DNA of 64,000 nucleotides, taken from assembly GCF_029439455.1 (NCBI RefSeq), contig NZ_JAQFVG010000242.1:23776-87775 (forward strand), in the 5' to 3' direction. Source of the stretch: Caballeronia sp. BR00000012568055. Its GTDB lineage: Bacteria > Pseudomonadota > Gammaproteobacteria > Burkholderiales > Burkholderiaceae. The notes beneath the pieces were generated by a model that searched no databases, had not been told where the DNA came from, and saw only the letters and a program-made list of their open reading frames with translations. This document shows, piece after piece, positions 54,530 through 63,725 of the stretch (positions within the stretch are counted from its first letter, which is position 1; every line of letters begins with the position of its first letter). The position numbers and the translations under genes were made by a program.

Positions 54530-56071
54530 ATGTTCGGAAAGATCAAGGTTTCGACGGGTTTGCTCGCGGTATTGGTGGTGTTTTGCGTGTTCCAACTGGT
54601 GACCGAAGGTTTGGGCTTCTGGTCACTCTCTCAAACTCATGACGATGTCGATAAGCTCTCCGACATCGCGCTGAAACAGGTCAACGCAGTCAACGAGACT
54701 ACGCAGCATCTGATGGATGCGCGTATCAACCTTTCGCGCGCCGGCACGCGCATGGTGCGCGGCGGCACCGAGCCGACGGAAATCGTCCAGCACGCGCGCG
54801 AGCAGATCGCGGCGGCGGAGAAATCGTTCAATTCGTTTGTCAGCGCGCCCAAGACCGGCGATGAAAACATCGCGCGCACATCGGCGTTGCAGGCGAAATA
54901 CGCCGAATATGCGCGGGCGCTGTCCGAACTGGTCCAGTATCTCGACGCCGGCAACATTCAGGCCTTCCTCGATCAACCGACGCAAGGTTTTCAGGACCGC
55001 TATCTCGCCGAGCAGCAGAACTTCGTCAAGTTCGGCGATGAAGCCGGTCGCGCCTATCTGTCCTCGATCGATACGCGCTACGCGTGGTTCCGCGCCGTGG
55101 GTATCGCGATTGGCGCGGCGCTGATTGCGGGCGTCGTGCTGGTGCATGTCGCGTTGCGCCGTGGCGTGATCGCGCCGTTGGAAGAAGCGGGGCGTCACTT
55201 CGAGCGTATCGCGCAGGGGCGGCTGGATGAGCGGATCGCTGAGCGTGGCAGCAATGAAATCGGCCGTCTGTTTGCGGGTCTCGCGATGATGCAGGCGAGC
55301 GTCGCCAGCACCGTGAAGACCGTGCGCGAAACGTCGGATTCGATCAACTACGGCGCGGATGAAATCGCCAGCGGCAACGCGGATTTGTCGGCACGGACGG
55401 AGAATCAGGCGGCATCGCTGGAAGAGACGGCATCGAGCATGGAAGAGCTGACGGCGACCGTGCGCCAGAACGCCGAGCACGCGCGCGCCGCGAATACGCT
55501 GGCGGGCGAAGCGCTGAACGTCACCTCGCGCGGTTCGGGCGTGGTCGATGAAGTCGTCGAAAAGATGCGCGTGATCGCGCAGAGCTCGGACAAGATCGCC
55601 GAAATCATTTCGGTGATCGATGGCATCGCGTTCCAGACCAATATTCTTGCGCTGAACGCGGCCGTCGAAGCGGCGCGCGCGGGCGAGCAAGGGCGTGGTT
55701 TTGCGGTCGTGGCGGGCGAAGTGCGCGGGCTGGCGCAGCGCTCGGCGCAATCGGCGAAGGAAATCAAGGAACTGATCGGCGAGTCGGTTGCGCAGGTCAG
55801 CGACGGTTCGGTGCTCGTCGAGCGCGCCGGAACCGCGATGCGCGAAGTGTCCGCATCGATTTCACGCGTCACGCAGATGATGGCGGAAATCAGCGCGTCG
55901 TCGATGGAGCAGAGCGTGGGCATCGAACAGGTGAATCAGGCCGTCACGCAGATGGACGAGATGACGCAGCAGAACGCGGCGCTGGTCGAGCAGGCCGCAG
56001 CCGCCGCGTCATCGTTGCACGATCAGACGCGGCAGTTGAAGGCGGCGGTTTCGGTGTTTCAGATCGCTTAG
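54530..56071 (+). CDS. methyl-accepting chemotaxis protein
   Basis: The 513-aa chemoreceptor has TM1 (residues ~10-32), a periplasmic four-helix-bundle sensor domain of TarH type, and TM2 (~188-210). A HAMP domain and a cytoplasmic signalling domain follow, with the tip EIISVIDGIAFQTNILALNAAVEAARAGEQ-type hairpin (from ~360). It lacks the C-terminal NWETF-like pentapeptide for CheR/CheB tethering. The start at 54530 (MFGKIKVS) is preferred; the upstream in-frame extension has no signal features. The ligand is unknown. Its stop overlaps the stop of the convergent AGE gene by 4 bp. Confidence 0.9.
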   Translation: MFGKIKVSTGLLAVLVVFCVFQLVTEGLGFWSLSQTHDDVDKLSDIALKQVNAVNETTQHLMDARINLSRAGTRMVRGGTEPTEIVQHAREQIAAAEKSFNSFVSAPKTGDENIARTSALQAKYAEYARALSELVQYLDAGNIQAFLDQPTQGFQDRYLAEQQNFVKFGDEAGRAYLSSIDTRYAWFRAVGIAIGAALIAGVVLVHVALRRGVIAPLEEAGRHFERIAQGRLDERIAERGSNEIGRLFAGLAMMQASVASTVKTVRETSDSINYGADEIASGNADLSARTENQAASLEETASSMEELTATVRQNAEHARAANTLAGEALNVTSRGSGVVDEVVEKMRVIAQSSDKIAEIISVIDGIAFQTNILALNAAVEAARAGEQGRGFAVVAGEVRGLAQRSAQSAKEIKELIGESVAQVSDGSVLVERAGTAMREVSASISRVTQMMAEISASSMEQSVGIEQVNQAVTQMDEMTQQNAALVEQAAAAASSLHDQTRQLKAAVSVFQIA

Positions 56072-57165
56072 TCTTTGAGCGATGCGTACGCCGTAGCGAG
56101 GTGATACGGCGTCGTGGACGGCATTTCGGCGCGCACGATATCGCCCGCGCCCGAACGCGCTTCGATCCACCCGCGCGCGTGCAGAAAGCGCGCGGCGTAG
56201 TGTTTGATTTGCTCGCCGTGCGCGTCGCCGCGCGTGGCCAGCGCGCGCAGATATTCGGTTTGCGCCCAGATGCGCTGCGTGGCGTCGATCACGCGGCCGG
56301 TTTCATCGAGCGCGGCGCACACGCCGCCGGTTTCCCGATCCACGCCGTGTTCGCGCGCGAAGTCGAACGCGCGCGCCAGTCCCGCATTGAGTCCCGCCGA
56401 TTCGAACGCCGCGTGGCCACTTCCCAGCGCCAGAAAATACCACTCGAACTGATGCCCCGGCTCCAGCCGATTCCCCGCCACGCCCATCGGCAATTCGGCG
56501 ATGGAACCGGTCGGCTGATGCACGAACGTGTCCGCGACCGCTTGCGCAAGCGCGCCTAAACGCTTGTCGAACGCGGTATCGCCGGTGGCGTCGCGGGCGG
56601 CGAGCCAGGCTTCGGCGAGATGCATCAGCGGATTTTGCAGCGGACCTTCGAGCGGCGCGCTCAGGTCTTCCGCGAGCACGGCGTTCAGCAACGCGCCATC
56701 GTGCGAAAAGCGTGTTTCGATGAAGCGCGCGGTTTCATCGAGCAAGGCGAAGGCGTCGGCATCGCGGCTCACGCGGGCGTAATGCGCACACGCGAACACG
56801 ATAAACGCATGCGTATAAAGATCCTTCTGGCGCTCGAGCGGCGCGCCGTTTGCATCGACGCTATAGAACCAACCGCCGTTTTTCGTGTCCCGAAAGTAAT
56901 GCCTGAGCGATGCAAACAACACCGCCGCATGCGCCAGATCGCCCGAATCGGCGAAAACGAACAACTGCCGCGCGCAGGCCATCGCCCGATAACGCTTCGG
57001 CGGCAAGGGCGCGTGATTGTCCGGCGCGACGGCTTCGTACGGCAAACCGAGCGCCGCGTTGAAGCCCGGCCCGCGCCAGACCGGCAGCACGATATTCGCG
57101 TAATGCGCGCGGAGCGCCGCGCCTGAGTCCGGGTTCGTCGATTGCATCGTTTCTTTTTGCTGCAT
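56068..57165 (-). CDS. AGE-family (N-acylglucosamine 2-epimerase) sugar isomerase/epimerase
   Basis: The 365-aa protein has the alpha/alpha6-barrel signatures of the AGE family: RYRAMACARQLFVFADSGD, GGWFYSVD, the DLYTHAFIVFACAHY helix, NPLMHLAEAWLAA, and a RLEPGHQFEWYFLAL motif with the conserved histidine. Members epimerise or isomerise free sugars (mannose isomerase, cellobiose epimerase, GlcNAc epimerase). The substrate here is not determined. An ATG six codons in is an equally good start. Confidence 0.82.
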   Translation of the reverse strand: MQQKETMQSTNPDSGAALRAHYANIVLPVWRGPGFNAALGLPYEAVAPDNHAPLPPKRYRAMACARQLFVFADSGDLAHAAVLFASLRHYFRDTKNGGWFYSVDANGAPLERQKDLYTHAFIVFACAHYARVSRDADAFALLDETARFIETRFSHDGALLNAVLAEDLSAPLEGPLQNPLMHLAEAWLAARDATGDTAFDKRLGALAQAVADTFVHQPTGSIAELPMGVAGNRLEPGHQFEWYFLALGSGHAAFESAGLNAGLARAFDFAREHGVDRETGGVCAALDETGRVIDATQRIWAQTEYLRALATRGDAHGEQIKHYAARFLHARGWIEARSGAGDIVRAEMPSTTPYHLATAYASLKD

Positions 57166-57292
57166 AAAGGCAAGTTCTGCTTGATGGTTCTATGAGGTGC
57201 ACGAGATCCGCGCATAACTCAGAAAGCATAGCAAACGCGGCTTTGCGCGCACCGGCAGAACCGGTAACGAATGAAAAAGGAGGTGAACAAAC

Positions 57293-57976
57293 ATGCTGGG
57301 GAACGTCGAACTTATTTCGCGGCTCGTGCTGGCCGCTGCGTTGGGCAGCGTGATCGGCTTCGAGCGCGAGCGCTTGTCGTGGGCGGCGGGTTTGCGCACG
57401 CATATGCTGGTGTGCGTCGGCTCGGCGCTGATCATGATCGTGTCCGCCTACGGTTTCGCCGATGTGCTCAATTCTGAGCATGTCGTGCTCGATCCGTCGC
57501 GGATCGCGGCGCAGGTGGTGTCGGGCATCGGCTTTCTCGGCGCGGGTTCGATTCTGCTGCGCGGCGAGATCGTGCGCGGGCTGACGACGGCGGCGAGCCT
57601 GTGGTCGGTCGCGGCGATCGGACTGGCGGTCGGCGGCGGGCTGTACACGGCATCGATCGCGGCCACGGCCATCATCCTTTTGATTCTGGCGGGGCTCAAG
57701 CCGCTGGAACGGCGCTTCATCAGCGTCAGGCAGCGTCGTCAATTAAGGATGCTGGTCGATCGCGGCTCGCTCAGTTTTCATGCGCTGCACGAAGCGCTCG
57801 GGCCGGGCAGCGTGCGCGTGAAGCAATTCGTCGTGCAGCAGAGCGAGGATTCGCCGGAACTGGATGAGGTGATGGTCGAACTGTCGCGCGCATCATCGAC
57901 GGAATATCGGGCGATTTGCGAGCGCTTGCGCCAGCTCGACGTCGTGCGCGAGTTTCGGGAAGACGATGCCGCCTGA
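57293..57976 (+). CDS. MgtC/SapB-family membrane protein
   Basis: The 227-aa protein has the MgtC domain (residues ~1-135) with RLVLAAALGSVIGFERER, then AAGLRTHMLVCVGSALIMIVS, a GIGFLGAGSILLRG motif and VRGLTTAASLWSVAAIGLAVG. A cytoplasmic C-terminal domain of ~85 residues follows. A very strong Shine-Dalgarno AAGGAGGTGA precedes the ATG. MgtC proteins affect growth in low magnesium and modulate the F-type ATPase in some pathogens. It is divergent from the AGE gene. Confidence 0.9.
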   Translation: MLGNVELISRLVLAAALGSVIGFERERLSWAAGLRTHMLVCVGSALIMIVSAYGFADVLNSEHVVLDPSRIAAQVVSGIGFLGAGSILLRGEIVRGLTTAASLWSVAAIGLAVGGGLYTASIAATAIILLILAGLKPLERRFISVRQRRQLRMLVDRGSLSFHALHEALGPGSVRVKQFVVQQSEDSPELDEVMVELSRASSTEYRAICERLRQLDVVREFREDDAA

Positions 57977-58104
57977 ATCAGGCGAAATTTGTACCGGCCG
58001 ATACCGGCGCGCGCCCGCCGCCGTGCGACAATGCCGCCTCTCGAAAACATCGCCGGACCGTATGCGCCGTGCGCCTGCTGTCCCGGCCGCCGCCTTTCGA
58101 ACCT

Positions 58105-59061
58105 ATGTCAGATTCCGCAGTAAAAAGAGATTCAGCTTTGCTCACGAAATCGAGTCGTCGCGGGGAAACCGCAGGCAATGATCTTGCCGATGCCGAGAAG
58201 AAAATCGCCCGCGCCGCGCGTTCCGCTCAGCGGCTCGCGCAATTGAGCGAATCGCAGCGCGCGGGCGAAACGCTCGATTTGTTTGCCGAAGACGCCGAGC
58301 GCGCCAACCTTCAGGCGCAGAACACGGATATTCGCCAGGGCACGTTCGAAGGCTTCGAATTGCCCGATGTGTTTCTCGCCGCGGTTCAGGCGCGGGTTGC
58401 GCCATCTGCGCCTTCCACGTCTTCCGCGCCGAAGCGCATCGTTCAGGCCGATACAGCGCAGCCCGAGCCTGCGCAGGCATCGTTCGATGAAGTCGCCGCG
58501 CCGGACGAACCGAAAGCCTCCGCGATGCTCGCCCCGCCGTCCGATGCCAACGAAGAAGCGGACCGCGCGCCCGCCACGCTCGCCGCGACGCTCATCGCGC
58601 AAGATCGCGACGGCACCACGCTCTTGCGCCACCACCAGCCCGAAGCCGCGCCCGATCTCGACCGCGTCCGCGCCACCGCTTTCGCCGATACCATCGACGC
58701 CCTGCGCGCCGTCCTCGTCGAACAGCGCGCGGTGACCACTGCCCACGCGCGCCACCTGAAGACGATGCTCAGCTTCATCGTCTGCGCCATGCTGCTGGCG
58801 GTCGCGGCCAATATCGCGCAAACGGCGGTGCTGCTGCGCATGCGGCACGATAACGCCTTGCAGCAAAACCGCGTCGGCCAGTTGATGCTCGAACAGCAGG
58901 CCACGCTCGCTTCTCTCTTCGATACGGATTCGGCGAACGTCGGCATCGCGCGCGCATCAGCCGCCGTCCCCGATGCCTCGCCGATCGAACCGGTCAGCGC
59001 CGCCGCGCCTGCGAATCGCCCGCACCACACGCATCACCGCGCCCGACACGCGGCGCACTGA
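58105..59061 (+). CDS. hypothetical protein with one transmembrane segment
   Basis: The 318-aa protein has a charged N-terminal coiled-coil-prone region (residues ~25-75), a Pro/Ala-rich middle (~95-185), one strong hydrophobic helix (~221-245, MLSFIVCAMLLAVAANIAQT) and a short C-terminal part ending in a His-rich tail. No domain is recognised. The start at 58105 (MSDSAVKRDS) is preferred to the extension at 57916, which overlaps mgtC. There is 128 bp between mgtC and this gene. The composition suggests a cytoplasmic/inner-membrane anchored protein. Confidence 0.65.
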   Translation: MSDSAVKRDSALLTKSSRRGETAGNDLADAEKKIARAARSAQRLAQLSESQRAGETLDLFAEDAERANLQAQNTDIRQGTFEGFELPDVFLAAVQARVAPSAPSTSSAPKRIVQADTAQPEPAQASFDEVAAPDEPKASAMLAPPSDANEEADRAPATLAATLIAQDRDGTTLLRHHQPEAAPDLDRVRATAFADTIDALRAVLVEQRAVTTAHARHLKTMLSFIVCAMLLAVAANIAQTAVLLRMRHDNALQQNRVGQLMLEQQATLASLFDTDSANVGIARASAAVPDASPIEPVSAAAPANRPHHTHHRARHAAH

Positions 59062-59259
59062 CTCTCCCGCCTGTCACATTCCTGCGACACTTCGCCGCCC
59101 GGCGATGTGCGGTGTCATCGCGCGCCGACTTCCAGCATGTCCGCGCAACAAGCCTCTGCGTCCTGTCCCCGCATTCCTGTCGATTCAGATCGGTAAGAAT
59201 GTAGAAAAACTACCGGAAAACTCCACAAGAAATGTTGCATTGCACTAGTAATGCGAAGG

Positions 59260-59275
59260 GGGTTAACCCTATAAT
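59260..59275 (+). promoter_or_regulatory. promoter element of the 50-aa gene: palindrome plus TATAAT
   Basis: A perfect -10 hexamer TATAAT (59270-59275) is directly preceded by the 10-bp palindrome GGGTTAACCC (59260-59269), which occupies the -11 to -20 region. No good -35 is visible at the normal distance, so the promoter may need an activator or may be blocked by a protein at the palindrome. The ATG is 42 bp downstream. Confidence 0.45.
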
Positions 59276-59317
59276 CGTTGCTAAGGGAAAACCCTTTGAA
59301 ACCAACCGGAGTCTGAC

Positions 59318-59470
59318 ATGAGCTACCTCTTCGCACTGCTGCAAAAATTTGCTTCGCTGTTCGAATCGCCGCACCTGCCGATGGACAACGAGTACTCGTA
59401 TCAAGCACGTTTCCGTGAATGGGAGCGTCAACGCAAGGCACGTGGCACCGCTTTCGGCATCCGTCTGTAA
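59318..59470 (+). CDS. small protein of 50 residues (DUF3563-like)
   Basis: The frame encodes MSYLFALLQKFASLFESPHL and ends with FREWERQRKARGTAFGIRL. An amphipathic hydrophobic N-terminal helix is followed by an Arg-rich C-terminus. CCGGAGTCTGAC precedes the ATG, and a TATAAT element lies upstream. Short proteins starting MxYLFALLxKFxxLFESP are common in Burkholderiaceae and, from memory, belong to the uncharacterised DUF3563 group; the assignment is tentative. Possible peripheral membrane association. Confidence 0.7.
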   Translation: MSYLFALLQKFASLFESPHLPMDNEYSYQARFREWERQRKARGTAFGIRL

Positions 59471-59659
59471 TGCGCAGCTAACGGCGGCGCGGGAAACACT
59501 ATCTAAGCAACGCACGACGGCATTCGCCGCACGGCCCGCCCGCCAGATTCACCCGTTTCTGTAGTTTTTCTAGTTTTTCAGAGCATACGTCACGCGGACT
59601 CGCTCCGTCGGCATTCGAAGCATCGCGGTATGCTTTCCGTTTGAGGAAAGGCACCGCAC

Positions 59660-60277
59660 ATGTCCGCCGATATTCACTTCTACGATCCCGCCGAAGGTCA
59701 CGGTCTCAAACACGACCCGTTCAAGGCGATCGTTGCGCCACGCGTAATCGGCTGGATTTCGAGCCGCGCCGCCGATGGCCGCATTAATCTCGCGCCCTAC
59801 AGTTTCTTCGGCGCGTTCGCGACTTTTCCCTACGTCATCGGTTTTTGCAGCGAAGGCCGCAAGGACAGCATCGTCAATATCGAGGCGACGCGCGAGTTCG
59901 TCTGGAACATGTCCACGCGCCCGCTCGCCGAGCAGATGAATCGCACGTCCGCGCCCGTCGCGCTGGAAGTCGATGAATTCGAGCTTTCCGGTCTCACCAA
60001 AGCGCCAGGCCGCAATGTCGATGTGCCGCATGTGGCGGAATCGCCTGCCGCGCTCGAATGCAAGCTGCTTCAGATCATTCGTCTGAACAACCTCGCCGGC
60101 GAGCCTATGGACAACTGGCTGGCGCTTGGCCAGGTCGTCGGCGTCCATATTCGCAACGAGTTCCTGAAAGACGGTCTTTTCGATACCGCCGCCGCCTGCC
60201 CGATCATGCGCGCCGGTTATCGCGCCGATTACGCCGAGATCGGCGAAATGTTCCAGATGATCCGTCCGACAGCCTGA
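59660..60277 (+). CDS. flavin reductase-like FMN-binding protein
   Basis: The 205-aa protein has a split-barrel flavin-reductase domain with PRVIGWISSRAADGRINLAPYSFFGAFATFPYVIGF-type strand pair (residues ~27-62) and TREFVWNMSTRPLAEQMNRTS. It would bind FMN, either as an NAD(P)H:flavin reductase or as an oxygenase partner. The ATG follows AGGAAAGG. It is a single-gene unit between the 50-aa gene and the betaine transporter operon. Confidence 0.88.
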   Translation: MSADIHFYDPAEGHGLKHDPFKAIVAPRVIGWISSRAADGRINLAPYSFFGAFATFPYVIGFCSEGRKDSIVNIEATREFVWNMSTRPLAEQMNRTSAPVALEVDEFELSGLTKAPGRNVDVPHVAESPAALECKLLQIIRLNNLAGEPMDNWLALGQVVGVHIRNEFLKDGLFDTAAACPIMRAGYRADYAEIGEMFQMIRPTA

Positions 60278-60585
60278 CAGCCTGATTGCCTGAATGCCCG
60301 ACAAAAAGGCTGAAAAATGGCGCACGGGATATACCCTTAGATAGCCCCAAAAACGCATCCCGCTTGTCCTCACGCGACATGCGGAAAAACACAAACACTC
60401 GTTCTCTTCCCGTCCGCGAAGCCTTGCCAGTCAAGGCTTTCCGCGTGATGCTATGACCGTCGTCAAAATAGCTTGTCGTATTTCCACATGTGTCTGTCGC
60501 AAATAGTCGGCTTGGCGGACTTTTTTCTGGCAACTATGTATGCACAACAGCGCGGACCTGCGTTGACCACGCTATGGAGAATGCG
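60278..60585. other. 308-bp region upstream of proV
   Basis: No gene is seen. A perfect 8-bp inverted repeat AAGCCTTG (60419-60426) / CAAGGCTT (60432-60439) with a CCAGT loop lies mid-region. It has only TTT after it, so it is more likely an operator or weak attenuator than a terminator. The promoter of proVW should lie here; no clear -35/-10 pair could be chosen. Confidence 0.4.
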
Positions 60586-61746
60586 ATGAATTCCCCCAGG
60601 GTCGTAGTCGAAGGATTGTGTAAGGTTTTTGGCAATAACCCCAAGCAGGCAATCGACATGCTGGCCGGTGGCGCGACGAAGGAAGAAGTCTTCAAGCGTA
60701 CCGGGCAGATTGTCGGTGTCCACAACGTCTCTTTCGACGTCAAAGAAGGCGAGATTTTCGTGCTGATGGGTTTGTCCGGTTCGGGCAAATCCACGCTGAT
60801 CCGCCTGATCAACCGTCTGGTCGAACCGACCGCCGGCAAGGTGCTGATCGATGGCCGCGATGTCGCCGCCGTCAAACGTTCCGAACTCACGGACTTGCGC
60901 CGCAAGGACATGAGCATGGTGTTCCAGTCGTTCGCGCTGATGCCGCAACGCACGGTTCTTTCCAACGCCGCATTCGGCCTCGAGGTCGCGGGCGTCGGCA
61001 AGAAGGAGCGCGAAGCGCGCGCCATGACCGTGCTCGAACAAGTCGGCCTCGCGCCGTTCGCGCAGAAGCTGCCCGCGCAGCTTTCGGGCGGGATGCAGCA
61101 GCGCGTCGGTCTGGCCCGCGCGCTCGCCGTGAATCCTTCGCTGATGATCATGGACGAAGCGTTCTCCGCGCTCGATCCGCTCAAGCGCAAGGAAATGCAG
61201 AACGTGCTGCTCGATCTGCAACGCGAACAGCAGCGCACCATTCTCTTCGTGTCGCACGATCTGGAAGAAGCCATGCGCATCGGCACGCGCATCGCGATCA
61301 TGGAAGGCGGGCGCGTGGTGCAGGTCGGCACGCCGCAGGAAATCATCACCAATCCCGCCGATGACTACGTCGAAGCGTTCTTCGAAGGGATCGACACGAG
61401 CCGTTATCTGACGGCGGGCGATCTGATGCAAACCGATGCCGTGCCGCTGATGAACTCGCCGCAAATCGACGCATCGAGCGTGGCGCAGACGCTCAACGGC
61501 AGCGCCGACTACGCCTTCGTGCTCGATGCGCAGCGCCGTATCCGCGGCTTCGTTGGCCGCGATAACGCCAATGTCCAGCATATCGATTGCATCGAACGCA
61601 GCATGACGCTCGATGAAGTCGTGAATCGCGTGGTTGACAGTCCCGCGCCGCTGCCCGTGATCGAAGCAGATGGTTCGTACTGCGGATCGATCAACAAGGC
61701 AAACGTGCTGAAGATCCTTACCCATCATCGAGGTTCCCATGTCTGA
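60586..61746 (+). CDS. proV: glycine betaine/proline/choline ABC transporter ATPase
   Basis: The 386-aa ABC ATPase of ProV type has Walker A GLSGSGKSTL, the signature LSGGMQQRVGLARAL, Walker B SLMIMDEAFSALDP and a C-terminal CBS-type region (~275-386). The N-terminal CKVFGNNPKQAIDMLAGGATKEEVFKRTG segment is characteristic of ProV/OpuAA. It energises quaternary-amine import. The start at 60586 has GGAGA eight bases upstream; ATG 60574 is a close alternative. The 3' end overlaps proW by 8 bp. Confidence 0.93.
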   Translation: MNSPRVVVEGLCKVFGNNPKQAIDMLAGGATKEEVFKRTGQIVGVHNVSFDVKEGEIFVLMGLSGSGKSTLIRLINRLVEPTAGKVLIDGRDVAAVKRSELTDLRRKDMSMVFQSFALMPQRTVLSNAAFGLEVAGVGKKEREARAMTVLEQVGLAPFAQKLPAQLSGGMQQRVGLARALAVNPSLMIMDEAFSALDPLKRKEMQNVLLDLQREQQRTILFVSHDLEEAMRIGTRIAIMEGGRVVQVGTPQEIITNPADDYVEAFFEGIDTSRYLTAGDLMQTDAVPLMNSPQIDASSVAQTLNGSADYAFVLDAQRRIRGFVGRDNANVQHIDCIERSMTLDEVVNRVVDSPAPLPVIEADGSYCGSINKANVLKILTHHRGSHV

Positions 61747-62641
61747 AATCATCCCGCTCGGTAGTTGGGTGGACCACGGCGTCCACTATCTTCTCGATCA
61801 CGACGCCAAGACCTTCGATTCCATCGGCAAGGTGATCGAAACGTTCGCGGCAGCCGTCGAACATGGCCTGCAAGCCATTCCGATGTGGCTGTTGATGGCG
61901 ATCTTCGTCGGCATCGGCTTGTGGCGTGTGGGCTGGCGATTCGCCACCTTCGTGCTCGCCGCGCTCCTGCTGATCTACGCGACGAACTTCTGGGATCAGA
62001 TGGTCATTACGCTGGGCCTGACGCTGTCTTCGACCATCATCAGTTTGCTGCTCGGGATTCCGCTCGGTATCTGGGTATCGAAAAGCAAGTATGTGGAAAT
62101 GGCCGTGCGCCCCGTGCTCGATCTGATGCAGACCATGCCCGCGTTCGTGTACCTGATTCCGGCCGCGATGCTGTTCGGTTTGGGCCGCGTGCCGGGGATT
62201 CTCGCCACCGTTATTTTCGCGATGCCGCCCGCCGTGCGTCTGACTGCGCTCGGTATTCGGCAGGTGAATCGTGAGATCGTGGAAGCGGGTCAGGCGTTTG
62301 GCTGCACGCCGATGCAACTGCTGTTCAAGGTGCAGATTCCGAACGCGCTGCCGTCGATCATGACCGGCGTGAACCAGACGATCATGATGGCCTTGTCGAT
62401 GGTGATTATCGCGTCGATGGTCGGCGCCGGCGGTCTGGGCAACGACGTGCTCGCCTCGATTCAGCGTCTGGATATCGGCCTGGGCTTTGAAAGCGGCTTG
62501 TCCGTGGTGTTGCTGGCGATCATTCTCGACCGCATCACGGAAAGCTTCGGACGTTCGCCTGGCACGGCGCGCGCCCCGCTGTTCTCTGGTCTGAAGAGCG
62601 TCTTCAAGGTGCGCCGCGCACCGGCGACGCAACAAAGTTAA
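61739..62641 (+). CDS. proW: glycine betaine/proline/choline ABC transporter permease
   Basis: The 300-aa permease has about six membrane helices and the binding-protein-dependent permease motif EAGQAFGCTPMQLLFKVQIPNALPSIMTG (from ~180). IPLGIWVSK, then RPVLDLMQTMPAFVYLIP, are typical of ProW/OpuAB. It pairs with ProV; the operon continues through the regulator to a substrate-binding protein gene. The overlapping start implies translational coupling with proV. Confidence 0.93.
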   Translation: MSEIIPLGSWVDHGVHYLLDHDAKTFDSIGKVIETFAAAVEHGLQAIPMWLLMAIFVGIGLWRVGWRFATFVLAALLLIYATNFWDQMVITLGLTLSSTIISLLLGIPLGIWVSKSKYVEMAVRPVLDLMQTMPAFVYLIPAAMLFGLGRVPGILATVIFAMPPAVRLTALGIRQVNREIVEAGQAFGCTPMQLLFKVQIPNALPSIMTGVNQTIMMALSMVIIASMVGAGGLGNDVLASIQRLDIGLGFESGLSVVLLAIILDRITESFGRSPGTARAPLFSGLKSVFKVRRAPATQQS

Positions 62642-62650
62642 GAGGCCTGA

Positions 62651-63643
62651 ATGAAGCGCGACGCGATCGTCCCAGCGGTTACGGATTCACCGTTGTCCAA
62701 TCTCGCGCACTTTGGTTTTCTCACGCTGCCGAACTTTTCGATGATCGCGTTCACCAGCGCCGTCGAAGTGCTGCGCATGGCCAACTACGTGGGCCGCGAG
62801 CAGCACTATCGATGGTCGATCATCACGCCCGACGGCGAACCGGCGCGCGCGAGCAACGGCATCACCGTGAAACCGACGGTGACGCTCGACGAAGCGGGCA
62901 TGCCGGACGTGCTGATCGTGTGCGCGGGCTGGCACGTGGCCGATTATGTCGATGAAAAAGTGATCGGCCTCTTGCAGCGCGCGCACGAAGCGGGCATTCC
63001 GCTGGGCGGCATCTGCACTGGTCCGTATGCGCTGTTGGCCGCGAAACTGCTCGATGGTTATCGCTGCACGCTGCACTGGGAAGACATGTCGCCGGTGAAC
63101 AAGCGCTATCCGCACGTGCGATTCGCCGATGAGCTGTTCGTGATCGATCGTGATCGCGTGACTTGCACGGGCGGCACCGCGCCGCTCGATCTGATGCTCA
63201 ATCTCGTCGGCATGCGGCTCGGACAGGCGCATGCGGCGCAGGTGTCGGAGCAATTCATCGTCGAACGGATTCGCGGTTCTACGGACTACCAACATATTCC
63301 CGTCGATGCGCGCGTCGGCTTTTCGCGAGCGGAACTCGTGGAAGTCGTGCGGTTGATGGAAGCGAATATCGAAGAGCCTTTGTCGCTCGAAGAACTCGCG
63401 CGGCTGGTGCATTTGTCGCAACGGCATTTGCAGCGCATGTTCAAGATGTTCTTAAGCGTGTCGCCGACGCATTACTACCTCACGCTGCGATTGCGACGTG
63501 CGCGCGAATTGCTGCGCAATACCGATGCATCGATTGCGCGCGTGACCAGCGTGTGCGGATTCCATTCGCCTTGTCATTTCAGCAAGGCGTATCGCGCGCA
63601 GTTTGGACATGCGCCGAGTGTGGAGCGGCGTTTGTCGGCTTAA
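62651..63643 (+). CDS. GlxA/GbdR-type AraC-family regulator
   Basis: The 330-aa protein has an N-terminal DJ-1/GATase1-like domain (residues ~15-190, with the elbow GGICTGPYALLAAKLL). A C-terminal AraC/XylS double helix-turn-helix follows (~225-325, LSLEELARLVHLSQRHLQRMF and ITRVTSVCGFHSPCHFSKAYRAQFG). This layout is that of GbdR/CdhR/ArgR-like regulators of choline, betaine or carnitine catabolism in Pseudomonas and Burkholderia. It is 9 bp downstream of proW in the same operon, implying control of betaine uptake by the imported compound. Confidence 0.9.
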   Translation: MKRDAIVPAVTDSPLSNLAHFGFLTLPNFSMIAFTSAVEVLRMANYVGREQHYRWSIITPDGEPARASNGITVKPTVTLDEAGMPDVLIVCAGWHVADYVDEKVIGLLQRAHEAGIPLGGICTGPYALLAAKLLDGYRCTLHWEDMSPVNKRYPHVRFADELFVIDRDRVTCTGGTAPLDLMLNLVGMRLGQAHAAQVSEQFIVERIRGSTDYQHIPVDARVGFSRAELVEVVRLMEANIEEPLSLEELARLVHLSQRHLQRMFKMFLSVSPTHYYLTLRLRRARELLRNTDASIARVTSVCGFHSPCHFSKAYRAQFGHAPSVERRLSA

Positions 63644-63725
63644 CGTTTCTATTGCTCGATTCATTCACGCGCATCGCATGCGTGCGGTTTGTTGCGCGCT
63701 CGAAAAAATACTCGGAGAACTCACT

